A DNA stretch of 64,000 nucleotides from a bacterium (lineage in GTDB: Bacteria; Planctomycetota; UBA1135; UBA2386), in assembly GCA_024743115.1 (NCBI GenBank), contig JANSXC010000009.1, positions 124,001 to 188,000 of the forward strand. Direction: 5' to 3'. Under the pieces are notes generated by a model that was given only the letters and a program-made list of their open reading frames with translations, ran no database searches and was not told where the DNA came from. Of the stretch, positions 1-9,721 are shown piece after piece (position 1 is the first letter of the stretch; each line of letters opens with the position of its first letter). Both the position numbers and the translations under genes were made by a program.

Positions 1-615
1 CTCGAGAACGACGATTCCCGCAACAGTCCGTTCTCGGCGATCGCGAACATGCATCTCGGCAGCGACCTGTTGCCCACGATCCTCGCCATAGAACGGGACC
101 GCGAGCCGGGAATGGACTGGGAGTACAACAACTTCAACTCCCAGCTCGTCGGGCTCGCCCTCGAACGCGCGACCGGACAGCGCTACGCCGACCTGCTTTC
201 GCAGCGCATCTGGCAACCCGTCGGCGCACGCGACGCTGTGCTATGGCTCGACCGCGACGGCGGCAACGCGAAGGTCTACGGCGGCCTCCTCGCCACGGCG
301 CGAGACTGGGCACGGATTGGTGAGCTCGTGCGGCATCGCGGCGCAGTCGATGGCCAGACCGTCGTCGGCTCGAATTGGTTCGACGAACTCGAACGCCCGT
401 CACCGCATCGCGCGACGTACGGCCTGCACATCTGGCTACACGCGGCGGATACGGATCACGGCACGCCCGCGTTCGTCTACCTCGACGGCAAGTCGAAGCA
501 GCGCGTGTTCGTCATCCGCGACCACGAGCTCGTCATCGTACGAACCGGCGAGAACGCCCGTGGCTGGTCCGAGGCCGAGATCGTGGGCCTCGTCGTCGGG
601 GCGCTTCGGAACTAG
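1..615 (+). CDS. Beta-lactamase-family serine hydrolase, C-terminal part
   Basis: The frame is open from the first base, so this is the last 204 residues of a longer protein whose start lies outside the window. The stretch WEYNNFN resembles the second conserved motif (YxN) of the class C beta-lactamase / penicillin-binding-protein fold, and it is followed by the typical helix containing LALERATGQRY and by the 'GGLLATARDWARIGELV' segment seen in this family. The catalytic SxxK motif would lie upstream and cannot be seen. These proteins are usually secreted or periplasmic esterases or peptidases of unknown substrate, so resistance should not be assumed. It ends 32 bases before the convergent histidine kinase gene. 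Confidence 0.75.
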   Translation, partial: LENDDSRNSPFSAIANMHLGSDLLPTILAIERDREPGMDWEYNNFNSQLVGLALERATGQRYADLLSQRIWQPVGARDAVLWLDRDGGNAKVYGGLLATARDWARIGELVRHRGAVDGQTVVGSNWFDELERPSPHRATYGLHIWLHAADTDHGTPAFVYLDGKSKQRVFVIRDHELVIVRTGENARGWSEAEIVGLVVGALRN

Positions 616-647
616 GATCCTGCGCGACGGGAGGCTGCCAGGCGGCG

Positions 648-2027
648 CTACGAGATCGACACCGAATCCGGCAGCCGTTGGGACGCTTCGCCCGACGCTT
701 CGCTGAGCGTCGCAGCCGGCGTCATCGGCAATTCGATCGGCAACCGCACGACGAACGCGGCGCCGCCAGCCTCGGAATCCTCGCACCAGATCGCGCCGCC
801 GCACCGCTCGACGATCGAGCGACAGACCGCGAGCCCGAGCCCGGCGCCCTCGGGCTTGGCCGTGAGGTGGTCCGCAAGCTGCGTGAACTGTTCGAACACG
901 GTGTTTCGATCCATCAGCGGGATGCCGGGACCGGAGTCCTCGACCCGCAGCTCGAAGGCGCCCTCGTGCTCGCCGCACGCAACGCGCAGGTGCCCGCCCA
1001 CCGGCGTGAACTTGATCGCGTTGTCGATCAGATGCCGACAGACCTGTGCGAATCGCGTCCGGTCGGCGAGTGCCTGGCCTTCGACCCGACCGGTCGCGAG
1101 CTCCAGCTCGATCTCGCGAGACGCAATGGCCTGACCAAACGCCGCGGCGACCTCCTCGACGATCGCAGGCGCATCGATCGCACGAATCGTAAACTGGGCG
1201 TCACCCGACTCGAGCTGCAAGAAGTCGAACATGGCGTCGACCAGAGTGCTGAGCTGAATGCTCTCCTCGTGGATCACGCGCACGAACTCGGGCCACTCCA
1301 TGCTCTCGCCCGGGATCATCGTCTCGAGGATCTCCGAGTAGGCTCGGATGCTCGTCAACGGCGTACGCAGTTCGTGCGACACACTCGACAAGAACCGATC
1401 CTTCAGACGCTGCAGTTCGTGATTTCGCGTCGTGTCGACGAACAGGAACACCGTGCCGAAGTCCTGCCCGGTCGTTCGGGAAGTCACGGAAACCGCCGCG
1501 AGGTCGTAGAACTTTTCACCACTCGCCACTGAAGTCCGTCGCATCGTGGGACGTTCCCCGAGTTCTTCGACGCCGGAATCGTGCAGCGCGAGCCACGCCT
1601 CGCGCGCAGCCTGCGACAACTCGATCGGCAGTTCGTCCCAGAGCACGCAGCCGAGCGGGTCGATTTCGGACCGGGCCAGGGCGTTCCGAACGGCCGGATT
1701 GGCGAGCACGATCTCACCGGTCGAGTCGACGACTACGACGCCCTCGAGCAGCGATTCGAGCACGGACTCGGAGCGGTCACACGCGAGCTCCAGGGCCAGG
1801 ACACGGGCGGCCATTTCGCGTTTGCCGTCGCGTGCAACGCTCGGTGCCATCGCGCCGCCATCGCGCAGGCCACACCGGCGTTCCACCACGGCGACCAATG
1901 CTGCCGCGAGAGCAACACAGACCGCCTGCCAAGGGGCTGCTCCGAGGGCTGCGGCCACCGCACCGAACAACAGCGCTGCCCCGACGTGACGCAGGCTGGC
2001 CACGAGTCCACGGAACCCAGGCTCCAT
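648..2027 (-). CDS. Orphan membrane sensor histidine kinase with PAS-like domain
   Basis: A 459-residue histidine kinase. Two hydrophobic helices lie at about residues 8-48, followed by a PAS-like region (about 85-200, with the VVVVDSTGEIVLANPAV pattern). The HisKA motif SSVSHELRTPLTS has its phospho-acceptor at His218. The HATPase domain shows an N box (NAIKFTP), a G1 box (DSGPGIP) and a G2 box (GAGLGLAVC). I chose the ATG at 2027 because the frame upstream of it is arginine-rich, without SD, and runs into the promoter of the divergent gene. No response regulator gene lies next to it, so its partner is unknown. The membrane region is short, which suggests sensing through the PAS domain or within the membrane. 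Confidence 0.9.
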   Translation of the reverse strand: MEPGFRGLVASLRHVGAALLFGAVAAALGAAPWQAVCVALAAALVAVVERRCGLRDGGAMAPSVARDGKREMAARVLALELACDRSESVLESLLEGVVVVDSTGEIVLANPAVRNALARSEIDPLGCVLWDELPIELSQAAREAWLALHDSGVEELGERPTMRRTSVASGEKFYDLAAVSVTSRTTGQDFGTVFLFVDTTRNHELQRLKDRFLSSVSHELRTPLTSIRAYSEILETMIPGESMEWPEFVRVIHEESIQLSTLVDAMFDFLQLESGDAQFTIRAIDAPAIVEEVAAAFGQAIASREIELELATGRVEGQALADRTRFAQVCRHLIDNAIKFTPVGGHLRVACGEHEGAFELRVEDSGPGIPLMDRNTVFEQFTQLADHLTAKPEGAGLGLAVCRSIVERCGGAIWCEDSEAGGAAFVVRLPIELPMTPAATLSEASGEASQRLPDSVSIS

Positions 2028-2186
2028 GGCTCGCACGCCCGGCTTCGGAGGATCTGCGGTCGGCTGCACCACTTCTCTTATGGAGCGAACCGAACCCGCC
2101 TTGACGGGGGATTCACCCGCACCGGATCGCCTGTAGTCGCGGCGGACCCAGGGCCGATGAGTATTCCGATCCAGCGAGGAAACCGA

Positions 2187-5066
2187 ATGCTCGTGCTCGA
2201 ACTCTGCCTGCTGTCCGTACTGCCGTTCCAAGAACCCGGTGTCGCCGCCCAAGCGCCCCCGGCCGAAACCTCGCCCCGAAGCGGGGCTCAGGCCGAAGCG
2301 CCGGCCGCCGACTCGCCGATCGCCACACCGCCTGCCAGCCCAACGCCGACCGACGAATCACCGGTAGCAGGTGAACCGGCAACGACGAACCCGACCGGCA
2401 CGGCGACGACACCGACTTCGAACACGAATCCGCGAAGCTGGCTGCCCGCCGACACGCTCCTCGCGGTCACCCTGCAGCTCGGAGACGACTGTGATCTGTC
2501 GGGACTGCGACGCCAACTGCGCACGATGGATCGCTTCGGTGCCCTGGATCACTTCGCTGCGGGTCTCGAGCAAGCGCTGCAACCAATCGGCCTGACGACG
2601 GTCGAGTTCCACGACATCGCGCGCCATGGCATCGCGTTCGGACTCACGGGGATCACGCCCGCCGCGACTCCGGAGTTCGTCGCCGTCGCCCACCTCGGTG
2701 CGGATCCCAACCTCGGCCCGCGCATCGAGCGCGCGGTCACGAGTGAACTGCGCGCCCAAGGGTTGCACGGCGGCGTGTTCAAGGGCTTCCTCATCGTCGC
2801 CAGCAACGTGGATCGAATCGAGTCCACGATTGCCGCGATGCGCCCCGATGCCAATACCCGGAGTGCAAACGAGTCCGCGAACCACCAGAAGCGGCTGCAC
2901 ACGAACCCGATCTATCACGCGGCGTGCAAGGATGCACCGCTCGATAAGGAGCCCGATATCGAGCTGTTCGTGCGGCCCGCGGCATTGTTCGCCGCGCTCT
3001 CCGCGGTTCTGCCGCAGCAACAACGCACCGGCGCGGAACGCATCAGCAACGCACTCGCCATCGCCGACTGGGAGCGCGCGGTCTTCCGCGGGAACGTCGA
3101 CCGGGATCGACTGCGATTCGCGGGCAGTTGCACGATCCCGGCGGCGAGCAAGCTGATGACTGCACTCGTCGGTGACCCGGCGGCCATCAACGAGCAACTC
3201 GCGCGCGTCGTTCCGATCACGGCGACGGACTTCACGTTCGCGGCCTCCGACTTCGGCACCATCGCGCGTGAAGTGCTCGGCCTCGTCAAGGCCGCCGACC
3301 CCGGCGCCGGAATGATGGCCGAGATGATGATCCAGCAGTTCGGCAACCAGGCCGAGGTGGATCTCACCGAAGACCTGTTCGAAGGCTTCTCGGGCAGCAC
3401 GGTGGCGTTCACGTTGCCGTCGGGCACCGCCACGCTGATCGGCCTCGAAGAACCGGAACGATTCGCGGCCATGATCGACAAGCTGCTGGACGCCGGTCAG
3501 GTGCCGGTCAAGCGCGCGACCGTCGACGGCGCAACCGCCTACCGGATCGGCGGCGACGCCGTGCCGCTCAAGCTGTCGTTCGCGACGCTCGGTAACTGGT
3601 TCTGCATCGCGGAGAGCGATGCCACGCTCGCCGCCATCGCGAGCCAGCTCGACCGCCCGGCGATCAACCGCAAGGCCATCGCGGCCCTGAAGGCCCGACT
3701 CCCGGGCACCACGATGATCCACGGCAATCCGGGCACGGGCTCCCTGGCGACGACCCACCGCCGCGACGGACTCGCGCAGTGGCTGGGATCGTTCGGCCTC
3801 GGTCGGTCGATCCCGATCGTGCAGTCACGGACGACGCCGGCTTCGAAGGAGCAGGTCGACGCACTGCAGCAAGCCGAGTCGAACCCGGAAGCAACGGCAG
3901 TCACGGAACTCGCCGAACTCGCCAACGCCAAGCACGCCGGCGTCGCGGCCCGCGCCACGTGGCTGCTGCGGCAGCGTGAACCGGCAGACGCCCGCAAGGC
4001 GCTCGAACACCTCGCGGTCGCAAGCCCCCACAACGAGGTTCGGGTCCAGGCCTTCCACGCGCTGCTCCGGGTCGGCAACGCCGCAACCCTGCCGGTTGCG
4101 ATCGAGGGGCTCGACGACAAGGACATGCGCGCCCGCACGCTCGCTGCGCAACTGCTCGGCCGGCTCAAGGACCCGGATTCCGGTAACGCGCTGCTCGCGA
4201 TGCTCGCCACGCGCGCCAAGGTCGCCGACCCGGAAGACGACTCGACCGATCTCCAGGCCGCGTTGCTCGCCCTTTCCGACCTCGGCACGCCGAAGCTGAT
4301 GCTGCCCGTGGCAACGGCACTCGACGGCAGCCGCGCGCAGGGCTTCGCCGAAGCGTTGACGTTCTACTACCAGACGCACTCGCCCGAGCTCGAACAGGAA
4401 GACGAAGCGACCCTGCTCCTCGCGGTCCTCGGCCACAGCACGCAGCTGCTGCGCCGATACGCGATCGGACGCCTGAGCGAACTCCGCGACCTTTCGACCG
4501 TGCGCGCCCTCGAGGGCCGACTTGCGGTCGAGGGTCCCGAGCTGCGGCCGCTCATCGAAGTGGCGCTGAACCAGATCCGCCGCCAGCCGCCAGCCGGCTC
4601 CAGGCCCACCGACGGCTCGACCGCGAACACCGAAGCCGCCCCCTGGCAGCAGGTCGTCGCGCGCTGGTCGGCACTCGACCCGAACCAGCAGATCTTGATC
4701 GGCGGACTCGGTGGAGTGTTCGGAATCGCGTTCCTGACGCTCATCGGCGTGCTCGTGAAGCGCCGTCGCCACCGGCGCTCGGCCCAGATGGCGAGCGACC
4801 TCGTCGCGCCGTCCGAGGACTATCTCGAACAGCTCGAGGAGGAATCCAGCGCGCTCGCCGAGGCCGCCGACGATCTGATCGACGACGCGAGCGGCCTCGC
4901 CAGTGAGACCGACGACGACGGCGTTTGGCAGGATCAGGACGGGGAAGCGGTCGCGGTCGACGTCGAGGACGGTTGGGAGGAGACGGACAACACCGACGAC
5001 CCGATCTACGGCGACGTGGGCTCCGAGATGGCCGACGAAGTCATCGAGGATCCGCACCGCGGCTGA
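2187..5066 (+). CDS. Large membrane-anchored protein with HEAT repeats and acidic cytoplasmic tail
   Basis: A 959-residue protein. The start at 2187 is preceded by GAGGA at a good distance; an in-frame ATG at 2157 is possible but has no such site. There is an N-terminal signal segment, then a Pro/Thr-rich linker to about residue 90. A large alpha/beta region (about 90-560) resembles DUF3352-type planctomycete proteins, a weak call. Residues about 565-800 form HEAT-like helical repeats. One transmembrane helix (about 834-857) is followed by a basic patch (KRRRHRR) and a strongly acidic Asp/Glu tail. The topology implied is a large exported part with a short cytoplasmic tail. The stop overlaps the next start (TGATG), so the two are probably translated together. 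Confidence 0.75.
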   Translation: MLVLELCLLSVLPFQEPGVAAQAPPAETSPRSGAQAEAPAADSPIATPPASPTPTDESPVAGEPATTNPTGTATTPTSNTNPRSWLPADTLLAVTLQLGDDCDLSGLRRQLRTMDRFGALDHFAAGLEQALQPIGLTTVEFHDIARHGIAFGLTGITPAATPEFVAVAHLGADPNLGPRIERAVTSELRAQGLHGGVFKGFLIVASNVDRIESTIAAMRPDANTRSANESANHQKRLHTNPIYHAACKDAPLDKEPDIELFVRPAALFAALSAVLPQQQRTGAERISNALAIADWERAVFRGNVDRDRLRFAGSCTIPAASKLMTALVGDPAAINEQLARVVPITATDFTFAASDFGTIAREVLGLVKAADPGAGMMAEMMIQQFGNQAEVDLTEDLFEGFSGSTVAFTLPSGTATLIGLEEPERFAAMIDKLLDAGQVPVKRATVDGATAYRIGGDAVPLKLSFATLGNWFCIAESDATLAAIASQLDRPAINRKAIAALKARLPGTTMIHGNPGTGSLATTHRRDGLAQWLGSFGLGRSIPIVQSRTTPASKEQVDALQQAESNPEATAVTELAELANAKHAGVAARATWLLRQREPADARKALEHLAVASPHNEVRVQAFHALLRVGNAATLPVAIEGLDDKDMRARTLAAQLLGRLKDPDSGNALLAMLATRAKVADPEDDSTDLQAALLALSDLGTPKLMLPVATALDGSRAQGFAEALTFYYQTHSPELEQEDEATLLLAVLGHSTQLLRRYAIGRLSELRDLSTVRALEGRLAVEGPELRPLIEVALNQIRRQPPAGSRPTDGSTANTEAAPWQQVVARWSALDPNQQILIGGLGGVFGIAFLTLIGVLVKRRRHRRSAQMASDLVAPSEDYLEQLEEESSALAEAADDLIDDASGLASETDDDGVWQDQDGEAVAVDVEDGWEETDNTDDPIYGDVGSEMADEVIEDPHRG

Positions 5067-6202
5067 TGCTGCGCCACCGCGATCTGCTGACTCTCGGCGC
5101 CGGGGCCACGCTGGCCCTGAGCCCCGCCGCGCAGACGCCGACGATCGAGATTGCGTTCGCCAAGGACGCCGCGACCGCGGGGCTGCCTGCGGTCTCGTGG
5201 CTCTGCGGCACCGTGCTACCGCTGCGACCCGAATGGCCTGCGGGTCTCTCGCGCGATGACAGCGTCGTCATCCGCTTGTCCCCGGACGGCCTGACGATCC
5301 AGGCGAACTCGGTGGCCCTGCCGACCGGGACACTCGCCGCCGGATCGATTCGCGACGGCCGCGACGGGCACAACCACCGCGCACTCGTCACCTGCAGCAC
5401 GGATGGTGTCGAGGACTGGTTCGTGCCGCGTGAGTTCACGCCACCGGTGCGCTGGCTGCGGCTACTGCAGATCCTGCGTGCAACCGCCACGGGCAGCGCG
5501 CGAACGATCGACGCCCCGGTCGCCGTCGGTCACCTGCTCGGCGCGACCGCACTCGGAGATCCCGACCTCGAAACGTGTCAGCTCGGTGCATCGCTGTGCG
5601 GCGAGGTAACGTGGAAGTCCTGGTGGAACGACGAACACCTGCGGGTTCGCGGCCGCAGCGGCGGCGGGCTCGTGCTACCGGCCGTGCTCCTGGCCATCGC
5701 CGAGCAGCGTGGCAACGGCACGACATCGGCGTTGCCGATGCGCGCGTTCGTCGCGCGCGATGGCGACCGCGAAGAAGCCGTTCGCCAGATGGCGCGGACG
5801 ACCACCGATCGCCCGGCCCTGCTCGCGATGCTGCACGGCTCCGACGAGCTCCGCCTCACCGCGATCGACAGCCTGGTGCGCCTCGGCGCCGTCAACGAGC
5901 TCCCACGCATCGTCGAGGCCGCCACCTCCGGGATGCCCCTCGCCACGGTAGCCGCCGCCGACGCGGTCACGACATTGTGGCCAGCGGCATCGAGCCGCAC
6001 CCGCGCGATGACACGCGAAGCCCTCGACGGCAGCACCGCGGCGGCGCTGCGCAACCTCGACCCGGAGCGCAGTACCCGACGCGTTGGCCAGCCCACCGTG
6101 ATCACACGGAACTGGCAGCTCATGCTGGCGCTGTTCATCATGGCCTCCGGGCTCTTCGGCTTGTGGCTACGCGAGCGCGCCCGCGCCGCAATGTTCGCCT
6201 GA
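5066..6202 (+). CDS. Exported HEAT-like repeat protein with C-terminal membrane helix
   Basis: A 378-residue protein of unknown function. Its ATG overlaps the TGA of the upstream gene (TGATG), which points to translational coupling. The N-terminus (MLRHRDLLTLGAGATLALS) looks like a signal peptide. Helical, HEAT-like sequence appears around residues 235-310, and a hydrophobic helix close to the C-terminus (WQLMLALFIMASGLFGLWL) is followed by RERARA, typical of a cytoplasmic end. It shares the architecture of the upstream protein (exported domain, HEAT-like part, C-terminal helix), so the pair probably form a membrane complex. This is inferred from layout only. Confidence 0.7.
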   Translation: MLRHRDLLTLGAGATLALSPAAQTPTIEIAFAKDAATAGLPAVSWLCGTVLPLRPEWPAGLSRDDSVVIRLSPDGLTIQANSVALPTGTLAAGSIRDGRDGHNHRALVTCSTDGVEDWFVPREFTPPVRWLRLLQILRATATGSARTIDAPVAVGHLLGATALGDPDLETCQLGASLCGEVTWKSWWNDEHLRVRGRSGGGLVLPAVLLAIAEQRGNGTTSALPMRAFVARDGDREEAVRQMARTTTDRPALLAMLHGSDELRLTAIDSLVRLGAVNELPRIVEAATSGMPLATVAAADAVTTLWPAASSRTRAMTREALDGSTAAALRNLDPERSTRRVGQPTVITRNWQLMLALFIMASGLFGLWLRERARAAMFA

Positions 6203-6270
6203 CCGGAGATTCCAGCGCTCCCGAAGAAGCGCGAGCCAGACGCGTTCGGGGGGTCGGTTCAACGGACTGT

Positions 6271-6276
6271 TAAGCT
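6271..6276 (+). promoter_or_regulatory. Candidate -10 box (TAAGCT) close to the M1 peptidase start
   Basis: A TANNNT hexamer ends 7 bases before the ATG at 6284, and no Shine-Dalgarno sequence is seen. This spacing would put the transcript start at or next to the start codon. No clear -35 element is visible. Confidence 0.4.
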
Positions 6277-6283
6277 GCCGCGC

Positions 6284-8266
6284 ATGACCGGACCGCTCTC
6301 TCGTCATCCGCTCGCACGCACGTTCTGCCTGGCGGCGACCACCATCTTCGTCGGCGGGTTCCTGTTCGACGGATCCCTGCTGGGAGCGCTGGGTGCGCAG
6401 CAACAACCACGACCGTTACCGCACCCGCTCGATACGACACCCGAGTTCGAGCGCGCGGTCCGAAACGGGACGCGAACGGCTGACGGTCGACCGGGCGCCA
6501 AGGCCTGGCGCGACCGCCAGAGCTACGTGATCGACGCCGAACTCGTGCCCGAACGGCATCGCGTCGAGGGCACGGTGACGATGACCTACGAGAACGGTTC
6601 GCCGGAGCCGCTCGAGGACCTCGTCATCCACCTGCGCCAGAACCTGCACGCACCGACCGCGCGCCGCAACATCGAGGTCGAGGTCACCGGTGGCATGTCG
6701 ATCAACCGGGTACAGCTCGACGGCCGTGCCGCGCCGCACTGGGTCGACGGCACCGTGATGACGATCCAGCTGCGCGAACCCGTCCCCAAGGGTGGCCGCG
6801 CGACGGTCACGATGACCTTCGCGTTCAACGTCCCGGCGGGCGAAGCACCCCGCATGGGCCGTGACGGTGCCGAGGTGTATTTTCTCGGCTACTGGTATCC
6901 ACAGTTCGCCGTGCGCGACGACGTCAACGGCTGGGTCGCCGAGCAGTATCTCGGCGGCAGCGAGTTCTACATGGGCTACGGCGACTACGAGGTCGCCCTG
7001 ACGGCGCCCGCCGGCTACCTCGTGCAGGCGACGGGTACCTTGCAGAACACCGATGCCGTGCTCACCGAGAAAGCGCGAGCCGCACTGCAGCGCGCGACGA
7101 AGACCGCCCGCCGCGTCACGATCGTAAGTGCGACGGATGTCGCCGCAGGCCAAGCGACGCTGCCCGGAAAGGGCGGCCGCCTGACCTGGAAGTTCCGCGC
7201 GCAGAACGTACGCGACTTCGCAGTGTCGGCGGCGAACGGCTACGTCTGGGATGCGATCCGGACCGAGGTCGGTGACCGCGACGGTGACGGTCAGCCCGAT
7301 CACTGCCTGTCCCAGGCGCTCTACCGCCCGACGGCCACGACGTGGCGCCGCGGCGCGAAGTACGCCAGACACGCGATCGAATGGCTGTCGGAGAACGTGA
7401 TGCCCTATCCCTGGCCGCACGCAACGGTCGTCGAGGGCATTCTCGGCGGCGGCATGGAGTATCCAATGATCACGCTCTGCGGCGATCAGGAGAACGGAGT
7501 GGCGCTGCAGAGCCTCGTCGCGCACGAGCTCGCGCACATGTGGTTCCCGATGATCGTCGGCAGCAACGAGAAGGCGCACGTCTGGCAGGACGAGGGCATC
7601 GTCGACTTCTACACCGAACTCATCGACGCGGCCTACTGGCGCCGCAAGACGGCCGGCCGCCGCACGACCGCGATCTATCGCGACATCGCCAACGCGGGTC
7701 AGGATCGCGAGCCGCTGTTGACCCACGCCGACCACCTCGTCGATCAGGACAACTACTACCTCAACGGCTACATCAAGCCCGCGGCGCTGCTGCATCAGCT
7801 CGCCGGGCTGTTCGGTCGCGACGCGGTCCTGCGCGCGCTCAGGAGCTACGCCGAGGACTGGCGCTACGCCCACCCCTACCCGATCGACTTCTTCCGCAGC
7901 ATGAACGCCGCGCTCGGCGCCGATCTCGATTGGTACTGGAGCAGCTGGTGGAGCGAAACGTGGACGCTCGATCACGCCATCGCGACCGTCCGCGACGTGG
8001 ACGGCGGCACGGAGGTCGTGGTCGCGGATCGCGGCCGTGCGATCTGCCCCGCCACCGTCCGGGTGACCTACGGCGACGGCAGCACGGCGAGTCAGACCGT
8101 TCCGGCCGCGACGTGGCTCACGGGTGCCCGGGAAGCTACGCTGCGCTTCGGTCCTGACGTCGTGCGTGCAATCGTCGACCCGGATCACTGCACCCTCGAC
8201 CTCGACGACGGGAACGACCAGTGGCAGCGAAGCAAGAAGAAGGCCGACCCGCCGAAGAAGAAGTAA
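6284..8266 (+). CDS. M1-family zinc metallopeptidase, exported
   Basis: A 660-residue aminopeptidase-like protein. An N-terminal signal segment precedes the M1 beta-domain. The substrate-anchoring motif GAMEN appears as GGMEY, and the zinc site HELAH starts at about residue 414 with the third ligand Glu 19 residues after the second His (WQDEG), as expected for the HExxH-x18-E signature. It should cleave N-terminal residues from peptides outside the cytoplasm. The C-terminus is Lys-rich (KKKADPPKKK) and its last 46 bases overlap the start of the MATE gene. The substitution of Asn by Tyr in the GAMEN motif may change substrate preference. Confidence 0.9.
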   Translation: MTGPLSRHPLARTFCLAATTIFVGGFLFDGSLLGALGAQQQPRPLPHPLDTTPEFERAVRNGTRTADGRPGAKAWRDRQSYVIDAELVPERHRVEGTVTMTYENGSPEPLEDLVIHLRQNLHAPTARRNIEVEVTGGMSINRVQLDGRAAPHWVDGTVMTIQLREPVPKGGRATVTMTFAFNVPAGEAPRMGRDGAEVYFLGYWYPQFAVRDDVNGWVAEQYLGGSEFYMGYGDYEVALTAPAGYLVQATGTLQNTDAVLTEKARAALQRATKTARRVTIVSATDVAAGQATLPGKGGRLTWKFRAQNVRDFAVSAANGYVWDAIRTEVGDRDGDGQPDHCLSQALYRPTATTWRRGAKYARHAIEWLSENVMPYPWPHATVVEGILGGGMEYPMITLCGDQENGVALQSLVAHELAHMWFPMIVGSNEKAHVWQDEGIVDFYTELIDAAYWRRKTAGRRTTAIYRDIANAGQDREPLLTHADHLVDQDNYYLNGYIKPAALLHQLAGLFGRDAVLRALRSYAEDWRYAHPYPIDFFRSMNAALGADLDWYWSSWWSETWTLDHAIATVRDVDGGTEVVVADRGRAICPATVRVTYGDGSTASQTVPAATWLTGAREATLRFGPDVVRAIVDPDHCTLDLDDGNDQWQRSKKKADPPKKK

Positions 8267-9714
8267 CTCCCGCAGCGCCCGTCCCGCCCGCGGCAGAACG
8301 CCGCGGCTTCTGGCAACACGTCACGAGTAGTCTGCGCGGCGAGCAGCACGACTACACCAAGGGGCCGCTGCCCATGGCGATCCTACTGCTCGCCGTGCCG
8401 ATGGTGCTCGAGATGTCGCTCGAGTCCACGTTCGCTCTCGTCGACATCTGGTGGGTCAACCGCATCGACGACGGCTGGTTCGGGTCGACGCCAACGGACG
8501 GCGCAGCGGCAGCGGCGGTCGGTTCGACCGAAGCGATGTTGTCGATCGTCTATGCCGTCGCTTTCGGCCTCGGGATGGCCGTCACCGCGATGGTCGCGCG
8601 CCGCGTGGGCGAGAAGGATCTCGACGGCGCGGCGGTCGCAGGCTCACAGGCGATCGGTCTCGGCATCGCAACGGGAGTCGTGCTCGGCGTTCCGTGCATC
8701 CTGTTTGCCGAGGATCTGCTGCACTGGATGACCTCTGGCAACGTGGCGGTCGTCGAGACCGGCACGGGCTATGCGCGCTGGATGCTCGGCGGCAATGTGA
8801 TCATCACGCTGCTGTTCCTGCAGAACGCGATCTTTCGCGGCGCGGGTGATCCGATCCTCGCGCTCAAGACCCTCGCGGTCGCCAACGGGATCAACATCGT
8901 ACTCGATCCGTGTCTGCTGTTCGGCTGGGGGCCGTTCCCGCAGCTCGGCGTAACGGGCGCGGGCGTCGCGACCACGATCGGCCGCGCCGTCGCGGTCGCC
9001 TATCAGTTCTGGTTGCTGAATCACGGCCGCGGCCGCGTGCGGCTGCCACGCCTCGTTCGCTTCGACCCCAAGCCGATGTGGACGCTGATCCGGCTGTCGT
9101 GGGGCACGATCGGCCAGTTCCTGATCGGCACGACCAGCTGGGTCGCGCTGATGTGGTTCGTCAACTCGTTCGGCGAGGCCGCGACCGCCGGCTACACGAC
9201 CGGCATCCGCATTCTGCTGTTCTCGCTGCTGCCCGCCTGGGGCCTCGCCAACGCCGCGGCCACGCTCGTCGGCCAGAACCTCGGCAGCAAGCAACCCGAC
9301 CGTGCCGAGCGCAGCGTCTGGCTCACGGGCTGCTACGACATGCTGTTTCTCGGCTGCGTCACGATCGTCATGGTGCTGCTCCCCGAGCAGATCGCGGCGA
9401 TCTTCGTGAGCGACCCCGAGATCGCGGGCCACTGCGTCGACACGATGTGGATCGTCGCGAGCGGCTACGTGTTCTATGCGTGGGGCATGGTCGCGGTGCA
9501 GTCGTTCAACGGCGCGGGCGACACCAGGACTCCGACCTGGCTGCACCTGATCTTCTTCTGGCTGTTCCAGCTGCCACTCGCGGCGATCCTCGCGCTCGGA
9601 TTCGACCATGGCATGCTCGGCGTGCTGTGGGCGATCCCGATCTCCGAAGCGCTGTTCGCGGTCGCCGCCGTGATCCTGTTCCGCCGCGGCGGCTGGCGCG
9701 AAGCGGTCGTCTGA
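8221..9714 (+). CDS. MATE-family multidrug/Na+ antiporter
   Basis: A 497-residue protein with about 12 hydrophobic helices in two homologous halves, typical in size and layout for the MATE/DinF family. Recognisable parts are the first helix (LPMAILLLAVPMVLEMS), the FRGAGDP loop after the mid-protein helix, and a matching FNGAGDTRTPT loop in the second half. The called start is a GTG that overlaps the M1 peptidase gene by 46 bases and gives a hydrophilic Glu/Pro-rich leader of about 50 residues. An ATG at 8374, just before helix 1, is an alternative. The substrate cannot be told from sequence. Confidence 0.92.
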   Translation: MAAKQEEGRPAEEEVTPAAPVPPAAERRGFWQHVTSSLRGEQHDYTKGPLPMAILLLAVPMVLEMSLESTFALVDIWWVNRIDDGWFGSTPTDGAAAAAVGSTEAMLSIVYAVAFGLGMAVTAMVARRVGEKDLDGAAVAGSQAIGLGIATGVVLGVPCILFAEDLLHWMTSGNVAVVETGTGYARWMLGGNVIITLLFLQNAIFRGAGDPILALKTLAVANGINIVLDPCLLFGWGPFPQLGVTGAGVATTIGRAVAVAYQFWLLNHGRGRVRLPRLVRFDPKPMWTLIRLSWGTIGQFLIGTTSWVALMWFVNSFGEAATAGYTTGIRILLFSLLPAWGLANAAATLVGQNLGSKQPDRAERSVWLTGCYDMLFLGCVTIVMVLLPEQIAAIFVSDPEIAGHCVDTMWIVASGYVFYAWGMVAVQSFNGAGDTRTPTWLHLIFFWLFQLPLAAILALGFDHGMLGVLWAIPISEALFAVAAVILFRRGGWREAVV

Positions 9715-9721
9715 GTTCGAG

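Noticed and set aside
1..615. Antibiotic-resistance beta-lactamase
   Set aside because: Only the C-terminal part is present and the family is dominated by esterases and peptidases; nothing here points to resistance.
1581..2186. Upstream extension of the HEAT-repeat protein frame
   Set aside because: It overlaps the histidine kinase gene on the other strand, and the predicted residues are not protein-like. The GAGGA site and signal peptide support the start at 2187.
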